A stretch of DNA of 47,970 bases, from contig NZ_JARJLM010000017.1 of NCBI RefSeq assembly GCF_029335485.1, positions 1 to 47,970 on the forward strand. The letters run 5' to 3'. Numbering within the stretch: position 1 is the stretch's first letter; each line of letters begins with the position of its first letter. Below the pieces are notes generated by a model. It did not search any database and was not told where the DNA came from. It worked only from the letters and a program-made list of their open reading frames with translations. This DNA is from Cupriavidus basilensis. Its GTDB lineage: Bacteria > Pseudomonadota > Gammaproteobacteria > Burkholderiales > Burkholderiaceae. Below, in pieces: positions 34,056 through 42,915 of this stretch. The position numbers and the translations under genes are program-made.

Positions 34056-34787
34056 TTAAGCCCTGGGGACAAGGAAAGCCTGGATATGGCGCTTCACAAG
34101 CATGCGCTGCTGAGCCGGCGCGAATCGATCAGGGTCGATGACACGGCCTACGCCCAGGCCGTCGACCAGTGCCACCATTGCGTCAGCTTCCATGGCCAGG
34201 TCTAGGCTGCCGCGGATAAGCTTCTGCTTCTGCAGCGCAACCAGTTCTCCGGCCAGAGAGTCCCGCATGAACGCATAGCGCCGCTTGTGCTCGACGGACA
34301 GCATCTCGCTGCCCACCGATGCCTTCAAGAAGGCCAGCCAGATGCGCCACCCCGTTTCGCCCTCCTCGTCCAGCGGCAGCGAAGCGTAGAGAATGGTCTC
34401 GAGGCGCGCGATGCCAGTTACGCCATTCAGACGGCTCTCGACCTCCGCGACCAAGCCACTGATCAGGTGATCGAGCGCATAAATCAGCACCTCATCCTTG
34501 GTACGGAAGTAGTGCACCACCGCGCCGGTCGTCGCACCCATCTCTGCCGCGATTTCTCGGATGGTGACGTTCTCTAGCCCGACGCGGAGGATAGCACGCC
34601 AAGTCGCTTCAAGGACTTCAATACGCTTGCGCTCATAGACGTCCTCCTTGGTGTCCGCGGGCGCAGCCGCTTCGGCCTGCTTACCCGCGACAGCCTTGCG
34701 ATTGAGGGGACGAGGTGCTCGATATGTAACCATGGGTTTCATTTTGTTTGTGCGGCAGCCTGGCTTGCGCCGGGCCCGCGCCATCAT
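34056..34787 (-). CDS. TetR-family regulator (BetI-like), possible regulator of the 19-bp dyads
   Basis: After a basic 45-residue N-terminal extension the protein has a TetR helix-turn-helix (EVLEATWRAILRVGLENVTI, then EIAAEMGATTGAVVHYFRTK, residues ~58-102) and a BetI-type C-terminal domain (WRIWLAFLKASVGSEML, VALVDGLGVGRVIDPDRF). The start is uncertain; ATG 34787, 34742 and 34733 are all in frame. A CATCATAACAATGATG palindrome 48 bases upstream shares its half-site with the dyads before the hydrolase/dehydrogenase copies. I infer autoregulation and control of those copies. It could instead regulate the RND efflux operon, which has no adjacent regulator. Confidence 0.85.
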   Translation of the reverse strand: MMARARRKPGCRTNKMKPMVTYRAPRPLNRKAVAGKQAEAAAPADTKEDVYERKRIEVLEATWRAILRVGLENVTIREIAAEMGATTGAVVHYFRTKDEVLIYALDHLISGLVAEVESRLNGVTGIARLETILYASLPLDEEGETGWRIWLAFLKASVGSEMLSVEHKRRYAFMRDSLAGELVALQKQKLIRGSLDLAMEADAMVALVDGLGVGRVIDPDRFAPAQQRMLVKRHIQAFLVPRA

Positions 34788-34834
34788 TGATGTGAAATCC
34801 CAGCCGTCGGGTGTCCGGCTGGACCGCTCCCTAG

Positions 34835-34850
34835 CATCATAACAATGATG
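34835..34850. promoter_or_regulatory. Palindrome upstream of the TetR gene
   Basis: CATCAT-AACA-ATGATG is a perfect palindrome 48 bases before the TetR start. Its first nine bases, CATCATAAC, equal the half-site of the 19-bp dyads at 28960-28978 and 47087-47105, which lie 45 bases before their genes. Confidence 0.6.
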
Positions 34851-35175
34851 ATTCGCAATTTGCAGAAACCTTCACAGGCGGCCATCCTGAATTCGTCCGG
34901 TGCCGCCCAAATTACGAAAATAAGTGAAGCGGATTCGATCTGCTATCTGGCCTACGAACAGCCATTCCTGCGCCGGTCAAGGCTGTAGGGCCTAGTAAGC
35001 AGCGATAGCCGCACCTTGTCGCTCGTGTTCGATGCGTCGCCGCCAGATCAATCCGTTTGCCTAGAAAGTAGGTTCGTAGGCGGACACCGCCGGTTGAGTA
35101 GTTGCCGGCCGCAGCCGGTTCATCGCCGAGGCGAGCTGCTGGTTCAGCGACGCGGCCGAAAACTGATTTTGACAC
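34851..35175. other. No gene recognised
   Basis: About 325 bases upstream of the TetR palindrome. Minus-strand translation is broken by several stops; one segment reads LNQQLASAMNRLRPATTQPA, but no family is evident. Confidence 0.3.
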
Positions 35176-35340
35176 TACCCTATGGCCTTCATCATGCCGC
35201 CGCTGATTGCGGTGAAGTCCTTCGCGTTGCCCCGGTCGGCGCCGCGCACCTCGAACTCAGAGCACTCGCGCTTCTCGCCACTGACGGTGTCGAGGATCTG
35301 TAGCATGGTCCCTTCGACCGAACCGCGAATCTTCGACTGA
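35176..35340 (-). pseudogene. Unidentified C-terminal protein fragment
   Basis: A minus-strand frame reads SKIRGSVEGTMLQILDTVSG, EKRECSEFEVRGADRG and DFTAISGGMMKAIG before a stop at 35176. The composition is protein-like, and it may be the end of a small periplasmic or lipoprotein gene, with part of the upstream half in another frame. I do not recognise the family. Sequence from 35341 to 35621 adds nothing identifiable. Confidence 0.35.
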
Positions 35341-35621
35341 CCGGCCGGGCGACAGGATTGTCACCGCAGGAGATATGGCGCAATCGTATCGATTCAACCG
35401 ACGTGAGCCGGCGCAAGACGTCGTCGCAGTTGAATAGCGCCAACACGCCCGCGAGCGTGGTGCAGGATACAACTCGCCCCGTACACAAGGCTCGCTCTCG
35501 CGAGTGACGCCGTAGATTTGCGAAATGACAGAGCCAGCATCGCTGTCTTCCTCGAGTTCATCGAGCATGCCGAAGAAGGCTGATAGCCCTACGCAACCAC
35601 GCCCGTAATGCCGGCGCCCTA

Positions 35622-37076
35622 CTATCGACTGCCCTGGCTACCGGCGGCCAAGTCATCGCGCTGCGGCAGCTTCTGCGACCAGCCGCCCGCCAAAGCTCGG
35701 TACAGGGCGACCGCCGCGGTGGCGCTGCGCGCCCTGCCATCGGCGAACGCTTCCTGAGCTCGGAGCTGGGTTCGCTCCGCATCCAACACCTCGTAGAGAC
35801 TGATCTCGCCCGCCTGGAACCGTGCGCGGGCCAGGCGCGCGGCATGCGCGCTTTCGGCGGCGGCACGCTCCAAGTGAGCATCCTCGTCGCGTGTTCGCGA
35901 GAAGCGTACAAGGGCATTCTCCGTGTCCTCAAGGGCGCGAAGCACAGTTTGCTGGAACTGCGCCAGGAGTCCTTCAGCTTCGGCGTCGCTTGCAGCGATG
36001 CGCGCGCGAACTCGCCCTATGTCGAGAAAAGACCAGTCCACACCCAGCACGATCGAGTTGGTCGCGCTACCGCTCTCGAAGACAGCACCCGGTCCGAAGG
36101 CAAACGTGCCCACCATCGCACCCAGGCTCAGGCGGGGATACAGGTCGGCCGTTGCCACGCCGATGCGCGCCGTCGCCGCGTGCAGGCGCTCCTCGGCCGC
36201 CGCCACATCAGGACGGCGGCGCAGCAGCTCTCCCGGCGTCTCAGGATCGATGGCCTCGGGAATACGAGGCAGCGGTCGCGGCGCGTCGAGATCGGCTATC
36301 AATGCCGCCGGAGATTGGCCGGTCAGCACCGCAAGCCGGTGCTGATCGACCGCAATCCGCACCCGCAGCGCCGGTACGCGTGCTTGCGTGCTCTCCAGCT
36401 GCGCGCGTGCGCGCGCGACGTCAAAGTTGGATCCGCGCCCTGCATCCAAGCGGTTTCCGACAATTCGCAGGGTTTCGCGCTGGTTCTCAACATTGGCAAG
36501 GGCTACGCTTAGTTGTTCCTGTGCGCCGCGAAGATCAACGTAGACGTTCGCGACCTCCCCAACGATGACGATCTGCATCGCCTGGAAGTCGGCGGAGCTA
36601 GCGGCCACCTCCGCCCGCTGCGCTTCGATGCTACGCCGAACACGGCCAAACAGGTCAATTTCCCAGCTCGCATTGACACTTGCGTCGAAAGGGCGCGAAG
36701 TGCGCGGAAAACCATATGACTGGTAAACGCTGACGCGCTCCCGCCCGGCCTGCGCGCTAGCGGTGACGGTCGGGAAGCGATCCAGTCCCACATCCCTCAG
36801 GATGGCGGCGTCCTTGTCGACGCGCGCCAGAGCAACGCGCAAGTCGTGGTTCGCCGCCAGCGACAGGGCGATGAGTTCGCTCAGTTGCGGATCGCCGAAG
36901 GCATGCCAGAACTCCGCGTCATTGACAGGCAGCTGTGGAGCGTCATCAGTGCGTGCCTCAGCGCGCGCGAATGCCGGAGAATGCGGCATCGCTGGCTGCC
37001 GGTAGTCGGGGCCGACCGCGCAGGCGCCCAACGAGAGGACAAGAATCAGGCCCGGCGCAAGGCGGTGTCTATTCAT
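35622..37076 (-). CDS. RND efflux outer-membrane lipoprotein (OprM/NodT type)
   Basis: The 484-residue protein begins with a lipoprotein signal (LILVLSLGAC, acylated Cys19), then AVGPDYRQP, the standard start of mature NodT-family channels. Two repeated coiled-coil/barrel halves follow, with SWEIDLFGRVRRSIEAQRAE and LRRRPDVAAAEERLHAATAR, and FQAGEISLYEVLDAERTQL near the end. ATG 37076 has AGGAGG eight bases upstream; the start overlaps the RND gene end by eight bases, so translation is coupled. It forms the outer-membrane duct of the tripartite pump encoded by this operon. Confidence 0.92.
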   Translation of the reverse strand: MNRHRLAPGLILVLSLGACAVGPDYRQPAMPHSPAFARAEARTDDAPQLPVNDAEFWHAFGDPQLSELIALSLAANHDLRVALARVDKDAAILRDVGLDRFPTVTASAQAGRERVSVYQSYGFPRTSRPFDASVNASWEIDLFGRVRRSIEAQRAEVAASSADFQAMQIVIVGEVANVYVDLRGAQEQLSVALANVENQRETLRIVGNRLDAGRGSNFDVARARAQLESTQARVPALRVRIAVDQHRLAVLTGQSPAALIADLDAPRPLPRIPEAIDPETPGELLRRRPDVAAAEERLHAATARIGVATADLYPRLSLGAMVGTFAFGPGAVFESGSATNSIVLGVDWSFLDIGRVRARIAASDAEAEGLLAQFQQTVLRALEDTENALVRFSRTRDEDAHLERAAAESAHAARLARARFQAGEISLYEVLDAERTQLRAQEAFADGRARSATAAVALYRALAGGWSQKLPQRDDLAAGSQGSR

Positions 37077-40000
37077 GTACGATACCTCCTCCAACCGTGA
37101 TGGCCGGCTCCGACGCCTTTGTCGCCCGACGCGTGGCAAGCTTGCGGAGCACTACGTAAAACACCGGTGTCAGGAACAAGCCGAACAGCGTCACGCCCAG
37201 CATGCCGGAAAATACCGTGATGCCCGTCGCCTGACGTACCTCGCTACCCGCCCCGTGGCCAACAAGCAAAGGAACTGACCCCGCGATGAAGGCAACCGAG
37301 GTCATCACGATCGGGCGCAGGCGCAGATGGCATGCTTCGAGCGCTGCCGCGACAATTCCCCGGCCGTGCATCTCGAGCTCGCGGGCAAACTCCACGATCA
37401 GGATGGCATTCTTGCAGGCCAGCCCCATCAGCACAACCAGGCCGACCTGAACGAAGACGTTGTTGTCGCCACCTGTCAGCCAGACGCCGAACAGGGCTGC
37501 GCACACGCATACCGGTACGATCAGGATCACCGCTAAAGGCAAGGTCCAGCTTTCATAGAGCGCGGCCAGCACCAGAAAAGCCAGCATGACCGCGAGCGGG
37601 AACACGATCATCGCGGCGTTGCTCTGCGTGACCTGCTGGTAGGTCAGGTCGGTCCACTCCAGCTTGATGCCGGGCGGAAGCACCCTGGCCGCGATCTCGG
37701 TCAGCTTCTCGATGACCTGACCGGACGATAGCACTCGCGGATCGGAATCGCCGATCAGGTCCGCCGCCGGGTGGCCGTTATAGCGCACTACCGGATCCGG
37801 CCCGAAGCTCGGAGTCACCTCCACCATAGCGCCGATCGGCACCATCTCCCCGCGGGCGTTGCGCACGCGCAAGTTGCCTATGTCTGCCTCCCGTTGCCGG
37901 AAATTGCTGTCGGCCTGCGCCGTGACCCTGTAGACCCGCCCGAACAAATTGAAGTCATTGATGTAGACGGAGCCCAGATAGGTTCGCAAGGTCTCGAAAA
38001 GGTCCGTCAGGGCAACACCTTGCGCCTTCGCCTTGACCCTGTCCACCTTCACTTCGAGCTGCGGGATATTGACTTGGTAGGAGCTTACGGGGAAGGTCAT
38101 GCCTGGTGTCTTCGCCACCTCCGCCTGGAAGGCGGTCATCGCATTCTGCAGTGCGCCATAGCCGAGGCCGCCGCGGTCCACCAGGTAGAGCGAGTAGCCG
38201 GATCCATTTCCCAGGCCTTGAATGGGCGGCGGCAACAACGCATAGGCAAAGCCGTCCTTGATCGCGGCCAGTTTCTCACTCAACTCGGCATTGATCGCTG
38301 CTGCGCTACGGCCGCGCTTGTCGAACGGATCGAGCATGATGTAAGAGGCCGCTACATTTGGTGTGTTCACCGATTGCAACGCATTGAGGCCCACATAGCT
38401 GGCCGTCGCCTCCACCCCGTCGACGCCGAGGGCAATCTCGTTGATCGTTTGCATCACTGCCTCGGTCCGCGCAAGCGACGCGCCTTCCGGCAGCTTGGCG
38501 CCAGCAAAAAGGTACAGCTTGTCCTGGGTCGGAATAAAGCCGCCCGGTACCCCATGCAAGAGCAGCACAGTCCCACCAAGCAGAATGAAATAGACGACAA
38601 AAACCACGCCTCGGCGGCCAAACGTGTAGGCCACCACGCCTTGGTAGCGATTCGAGCTGCGCTCAAAAAATCGGTTGAATGGACGAAACAGCCATCCCAG
38701 CGAACGGTCGATCAGTCGCGCTAGTGGGTCCTTCGGCGCATCATGCCGGGTCAGCAATTTGGCAGCGAGCGCAGGCGACAAGGTAAGCGAGTTGATTGCC
38801 GAGATTACCGTCGAAATCGCGATCGTCACTGCGAATTGCTTGTAGAACTGCCCCGTCACACCACTGAGGAATGCCATCGGAACGAACACCGCGCACAGTA
38901 CCAGGGCGATGGCGACAATCGGCCCCGACACCTCCCGCATCGCCTGGTGCGCCGCATCGCGCGGGCTCAGGCCTTGCGCCAGGTTGCGCTCGACGTTCTC
39001 CACCACGACGATAGCGTCGTCCACTACAATCCCGATCGCCAGCACCAATCCGAATAGCGTCAGCGTATTGATCGAATACCCCAACAGATGCAATCCTGCG
39101 AATGTGCCGACGATTGAAACCGGCACCGCGGCCAGTGGAATGATCGATGCACGCCAGGTCTGCAGGAACAGGATGACCACCAGTACCACCAAAACCACGG
39201 CCTCAATCAGCGTATGCTGCACGGCGCGGATCGAATCTCGCACAAAGACAGTCGGGTCCCAAACGGGCTGGTACTCGATGCCCTGGGGAAATGTCCGGGA
39301 GAGCTCATCTAGCTTGCCGTAGACGGCATTGGCCACGTCCAATGCGTTGGCGCCAGGCGAAAGGAAAATACCCACCGACACGGCGCTCTGGCCGTTCTCC
39401 CGCACCCGCATGGTGTAGTCGCCCGCCCCGAGTTCGATCCTAGCCACGTCCGACAGCTTCACGACCTGCCCGTCTGCTCCATTCTTGAGGACAATGTCGC
39501 CAAACTCCTTCTCGCTGCGCAGGCGTCCCTGCACATTGATCGGCAGCAGGAAGTCGGTCGCCGGTGGCGTGGGCTCGGCACCGAGTTGGCCGGCCGAGAC
39601 CTGCACGTTCTGCTCGCGCACCGCATTGACCACGTCCGACGCCGTGATGCCCCGCGCAGCCAGCCTGTTCGGGTCCAGCCAGAGTCGCATCGCATAGTCC
39701 CCGGATCCATACAACTGGACGTCCCCCACACCCTTCAGGCGCGATAGTTCATCTTTGATATGCAGGTTTAGATAGTTGCGCAAGTACAGGGCATCGTATT
39801 GGTTCCCCGGAGACAGCAGGCCCAGGTACATCAATGGCGTCGCAGATTGCTTCTGCGTCGTTATTCCGTACCGGCGGACATCCTCAGGTAGCCGTGATTG
39901 TGCCTGGCTTACCCGATTCTGCACACGCACAGCTGCGGTATCCGGATCGATCCCGGGCAGGAAGGTGACCACAACCTGCAGGCTACCGTCCGAACCGGCA

Positions 40001-40248
40001 ACCGACTTCATGTACATGATCCCTTCTACGCCGTTGATCGCCTCCTCGAGTGGCGTCGCCACAGACTCGGCAATCTCCTTGGGATTGGCACCGGGATACG
40101 TCGCGCGAACTACAACGCTAGGTGGAACCACCTCCGGGTACTCCCCGGCCGGCAGCATGGGAATCGAAATCAGGCCAAGGGAAAAGATGATGATGGATAG
40201 CACGATCGCAAAGATCGGGCGATCGATGAAGAACTTTGAAAAATCCAT
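37069..40248 (-). CDS. RND multidrug efflux permease (HAE1, MexF/BpeF-like)
   Basis: The 1059-residue protein starts MDFSKFFIDRPIFAIVLSII and has the duplicated 12-helix RND layout with two large periplasmic loops. LAIGIVVDDAIVVVENVERN holds the paired Asp of helix 4 (about 409-410) used for proton relay. The porter domain begins EYPEVVPPSVVVRATYPGAN as in MexF and BpeF. ATG 40248 lies two bases after the MFP stop; a TTG two codons earlier is less likely. It exports drugs or other amphiphiles with proton antiport together with the adjacent MFP and OMF. MexF relatives export chloramphenicol, quinolones and trimethoprim; the substrate here is inferred only by family. Confidence 0.94.
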   Translation of the reverse strand: MDFSKFFIDRPIFAIVLSIIIFSLGLISIPMLPAGEYPEVVPPSVVVRATYPGANPKEIAESVATPLEEAINGVEGIMYMKSVAGSDGSLQVVVTFLPGIDPDTAAVRVQNRVSQAQSRLPEDVRRYGITTQKQSATPLMYLGLLSPGNQYDALYLRNYLNLHIKDELSRLKGVGDVQLYGSGDYAMRLWLDPNRLAARGITASDVVNAVREQNVQVSAGQLGAEPTPPATDFLLPINVQGRLRSEKEFGDIVLKNGADGQVVKLSDVARIELGAGDYTMRVRENGQSAVSVGIFLSPGANALDVANAVYGKLDELSRTFPQGIEYQPVWDPTVFVRDSIRAVQHTLIEAVVLVVLVVILFLQTWRASIIPLAAVPVSIVGTFAGLHLLGYSINTLTLFGLVLAIGIVVDDAIVVVENVERNLAQGLSPRDAAHQAMREVSGPIVAIALVLCAVFVPMAFLSGVTGQFYKQFAVTIAISTVISAINSLTLSPALAAKLLTRHDAPKDPLARLIDRSLGWLFRPFNRFFERSSNRYQGVVAYTFGRRGVVFVVYFILLGGTVLLLHGVPGGFIPTQDKLYLFAGAKLPEGASLARTEAVMQTINEIALGVDGVEATASYVGLNALQSVNTPNVAASYIMLDPFDKRGRSAAAINAELSEKLAAIKDGFAYALLPPPIQGLGNGSGYSLYLVDRGGLGYGALQNAMTAFQAEVAKTPGMTFPVSSYQVNIPQLEVKVDRVKAKAQGVALTDLFETLRTYLGSVYINDFNLFGRVYRVTAQADSNFRQREADIGNLRVRNARGEMVPIGAMVEVTPSFGPDPVVRYNGHPAADLIGDSDPRVLSSGQVIEKLTEIAARVLPPGIKLEWTDLTYQQVTQSNAAMIVFPLAVMLAFLVLAALYESWTLPLAVILIVPVCVCAALFGVWLTGGDNNVFVQVGLVVLMGLACKNAILIVEFARELEMHGRGIVAAALEACHLRLRPIVMTSVAFIAGSVPLLVGHGAGSEVRQATGITVFSGMLGVTLFGLFLTPVFYVVLRKLATRRATKASEPAITVGGGIVHE

Positions 40249-40250
40249 GC

Positions 40251-41471
40251 TCAATCCACCGCGATGGTCGCGGTCCCACCGATGTCCGCGCGCGTTGGCG
40301 CTCGGCCCATCGCGACTTCGTTCGGCTTGACGGAAGCACCAGGGTAGTAGACCCGTTGCAAGCCATTGACGATGACTTTGTCACCCGCCTTCAACCCGGT
40401 ACGGACCACTCGCAGGCCATCGCTATCGCGTCCCAGCGTGACCTCCTTGCGAATCGCCTTGTTGCCTGCGCCCAATACATAGACGTACATTCTGTCCTGG
40501 TCTGTCAGGACAGCCTTGTTGTCGACCAGAATCGCCTGGGACTCGCCGCCCGACAGGCGCACGCGCGCGTACAGCCCCGGCGTGAACACGCGATCCTTGT
40601 TCGGGAGGATGGCCCGTACTCGGATGCTGCCGGTGCCTGGATCGACCTGGTTGTCCAGAAAATTCACAGTGCCGGCGTGCGGGAAGCCCTGCTCGCTGGC
40701 CAGCCCGACGCGCACCTGGTATGCATGCGCGGCTGTGCCCCCACTGGGCAGGCCCCGATAGCGTAGGTAGCTGTGTTCGTCCGGGTCGAAGTAGACGTAG
40801 ACTGGATCCTGCGAGACAACCGAAGTCAAGAGCGTCTGGTCGGCCACCACCAGGTTGCCTGGTGTCAGCATGGCGCGGCTAGCACGCCCTCTGATCGGCG
40901 AACGCACCTCGGTAAACTGCAAGTTTAGCCGTGCGACAGCCACTGCCGCTTCGGCTGCGCGCAGGTCCGCCTGGCCACGTTCGACGTTCGCGCTGCGCGT
41001 TTCCGCCTCCTCGCGCGAGCCGGCCTCGGCCTGTAGCAACCTCTGGGAGCGCTGGTCCTGCAATTGCGCCAATGCCAGCGTGGCTCGCGTCCGCGTCAAA
41101 AGCGCGAGCGCACTATCCAGCGCAGCGCGATAAGGACGAGGGTCGATCACGAACAGGATCTCACCCTTATCCACCATATCGCCTTCCTTGTATGCAATGC
41201 GTTCAATATAGCCGCTCACCCGCGCGCGCACCTCGACCGAATCGACCGCGCTAATGCGCCCATTAAACTCGTCCCACTCCTTGACAGACTGCAGCTGGAC
41301 TGTAGCGACGTCTACCTCGGCAGCCGCGCCAGCGCCCTCGGCCGGGTTTCCCTCTGAACACCCGGCCATCAGAGCGGCCACGGCTACCGAAGCGGCAATG
41401 GCTGAGCGGTAGCGCGCGCGCCTGGGTCTCGGGCCCGGCGCGGGTTGCCCAGCTTGTTGATTGGCTTTCAC
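40251..41471 (-). CDS. RND efflux periplasmic adaptor (MexE-like lipoprotein)
   Basis: The 406-residue protein has an N-terminal lipobox (ALMAGC) after a basic leader. The membrane-fusion layout follows: VRARVSGYIERIAYKEGDMV (first lipoyl half), an alpha hairpin, VRSPIRGRASRAMLTPGNLV (second half), and the beta-barrel and proximal domains with DPGTGSIRVRAILPNKD. It bridges the RND pump and the outer-membrane channel. It is first in the operon, two bases from the RND gene. No regulator is adjacent; about 250 bases upstream are noncoding and must hold the promoter. Confidence 0.92.
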   Translation of the reverse strand: MKANQQAGQPAPGPRPRRARYRSAIAASVAVAALMAGCSEGNPAEGAGAAAEVDVATVQLQSVKEWDEFNGRISAVDSVEVRARVSGYIERIAYKEGDMVDKGEILFVIDPRPYRAALDSALALLTRTRATLALAQLQDQRSQRLLQAEAGSREEAETRSANVERGQADLRAAEAAVAVARLNLQFTEVRSPIRGRASRAMLTPGNLVVADQTLLTSVVSQDPVYVYFDPDEHSYLRYRGLPSGGTAAHAYQVRVGLASEQGFPHAGTVNFLDNQVDPGTGSIRVRAILPNKDRVFTPGLYARVRLSGGESQAILVDNKAVLTDQDRMYVYVLGAGNKAIRKEVTLGRDSDGLRVVRTGLKAGDKVIVNGLQRVYYPGASVKPNEVAMGRAPTRADIGGTATIAVD

Positions 41472-41727
41472 GTTGCTTTATCTCCATCGACGCCGAGGCC
41501 GTAGGCGGACATCGCCATTCTCGACGCACAACGCCCCTCACTGGCTTTTGGATCGACCTGTGAGCAGACAGTCGTTGGGTTTTTCCAGGCAGGCAGTGCT
41601 GCAGGCATGTGGAAGGCCGCCATCAGAAAAGGGCGAGCTCCGGCGGCGACACATCATGCTGGTGTGGCTTGCCCGCGCGCGGCCAGCCCGTCTCGTTTCG
41701 TTGCCGGTCTGATTGACTCAGTCCGCT

Positions 41728-42336
41728 CTATGCAAAGTAGCCAGCGAGTGCGTGTTGCGCCGCGCGCCTGGCTTCAGCTAGTGCATCCGGGCCGAAGGCG
41801 GTTCCCTCCACTGTGAAGAAGTGGGTACTACGCAGTCCGATGGTTTCCAGGATTGCCCGCAGGTAGGGAGTTAGAAAGTCCGGCTGCCCAGCCGCTTCAC
41901 CTGAGAACCGGCCGCCGGACGAAACCGCAACATAGACCGGGCGGTCGCGCAGCACGCCAACCTTGCCCGTCTGCGTGGACCGGAATGTGCGCCTGACGCG
42001 AACGATATGATCGATCCAGGCCTTTAGTACCGACGGCACCGTGTAGTTGTGCAAGGGCGTGGCGATGATCAGGCAGTCGGATTCCTCCAGTTCCCTGATC
42101 AACGCCTCCGATACCTCCAGCGTCCCTGCGACAACACCTTCGTACTCCTCCGTCGCGGATGCCAGGGCCACCGCATAGCCGGTGTCGATGTGGGCAATGG
42201 GCATCCCACCGAGATTGCGCTCGATGAGGCTTGCGTGCGGTTCCCCGCCAAGCAGACCTTCCACAATGGCCTGTGAGAGCCTGAAGCTCTCGGATGCCTG
42301 CCCCCGATTGCTGCAGCTGACTCGCAGTATCTTCAC
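41728..42336 (-). CDS. FMN-dependent NADH-azoreductase-like flavoprotein
   Basis: From GTG 42336 (GGAG five bases upstream) the 202-residue protein has the flavodoxin-like AzoR/AcpD fold: KILRVSCSNRGQASESFRLS (phosphate-binding loop), IIATPLHNYTVPSVLKAWID (FMN-binding) and VAVSSGGRF. Azoreductases use NADH to reduce azo dyes and quinones. The GTG start overlaps the stop of the upstream acetyltransferase gene (GTGA), so the two are translationally coupled and divergent from a MocR regulator. Confidence 0.87.
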   Translation of the reverse strand: MKILRVSCSNRGQASESFRLSQAIVEGLLGGEPHASLIERNLGGMPIAHIDTGYAVALASATEEYEGVVAGTLEVSEALIRELEESDCLIIATPLHNYTVPSVLKAWIDHIVRVRRTFRSTQTGKVGVLRDRPVYVAVSSGGRFSGEAAGQPDFLTPYLRAILETIGLRSTHFFTVEGTAFGPDALAEARRAAQHALAGYFA

Positions 42337-42779
42337 GCCTGCTCCAGGGATAGCGGCTTGCTGAAGCGGATGGCGCCGGTCAACAAGCCCTCTCGAAAAT
42401 AGAAGCGCTGTGCCAGCGCATTCGACAGGCCCGTATCCAGCACCAGCTGTGCGCACTCCGACCGCTTTGCGACAGAACTCAACTCATCCAGCAGTCTCCT
42501 GCCCAAACGATCGCCGCGGCTGGCGGCAGTCACAACGAGATCGTCCACATAGAGGAAGCGGCCGAAGATGAGGTTTTGCTGGACGCGATATCCAGCCAGT
42601 GCGAGCGGCACTTCGTCTTCCCACGTGGCCAGGAGCCGATATCCCTCGCCCATGAGCCGTCGAACCTGCTCGAGGAAGCCAGCCTCGTCCGCCAGATGCG
42701 GCCGTAGTTCCCGCATGACAGGGAAGCAAGCGCGCAGCTCACCGTCGGTTTCCGCGTGTCGTAGCACAAAATCGTTCAC
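42333..42779 (-). CDS. GNAT-family N-acetyltransferase
   Basis: The 148-residue protein has a GNAT fold, with acetyl-CoA motif A as FLYVDDLVVTAASRGDRLGR and RLLDELSSVAKRSECAQLVL, and the later ALAQRFYFREG. The N-terminus (VLRHAETDGELRACFPVM) is typical of the Acetyltransf_1 group. The substrate cannot be told. It overlaps the azoreductase gene by four bases and diverges from the MocR gene with 136 bases between. Confidence 0.87.
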   Translation of the reverse strand: MNDFVLRHAETDGELRACFPVMRELRPHLADEAGFLEQVRRLMGEGYRLLATWEDEVPLALAGYRVQQNLIFGRFLYVDDLVVTAASRGDRLGRRLLDELSSVAKRSECAQLVLDTGLSNALAQRFYFREGLLTGAIRFSKPLSLEQA

Positions 42780-42915
42780 ACCCTCTCCTTCACTTCGTTC
42801 AAATACTGTGGCTGTGCGGACATAGCGCCGCGCACCTCGGCCCCTGACAAGGCGCTATGCTATTGCGATTTGATGCACAATGGACAGAGCCACAAACTGC
42901 CATCCGAACTAGGCC
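42780..42915. promoter_or_regulatory. Divergent promoter region between GNAT and MocR genes
   Basis: This 136-base gap must hold the promoters of both transcription units and probably the MocR binding sites. I see no strong dyad in it. Confidence 0.4.

Noticed and set aside
37771-38724. 317-codon plus-strand frame
   Set aside because: Fully antisense to the RND permease gene; His/Arg-rich shadow.
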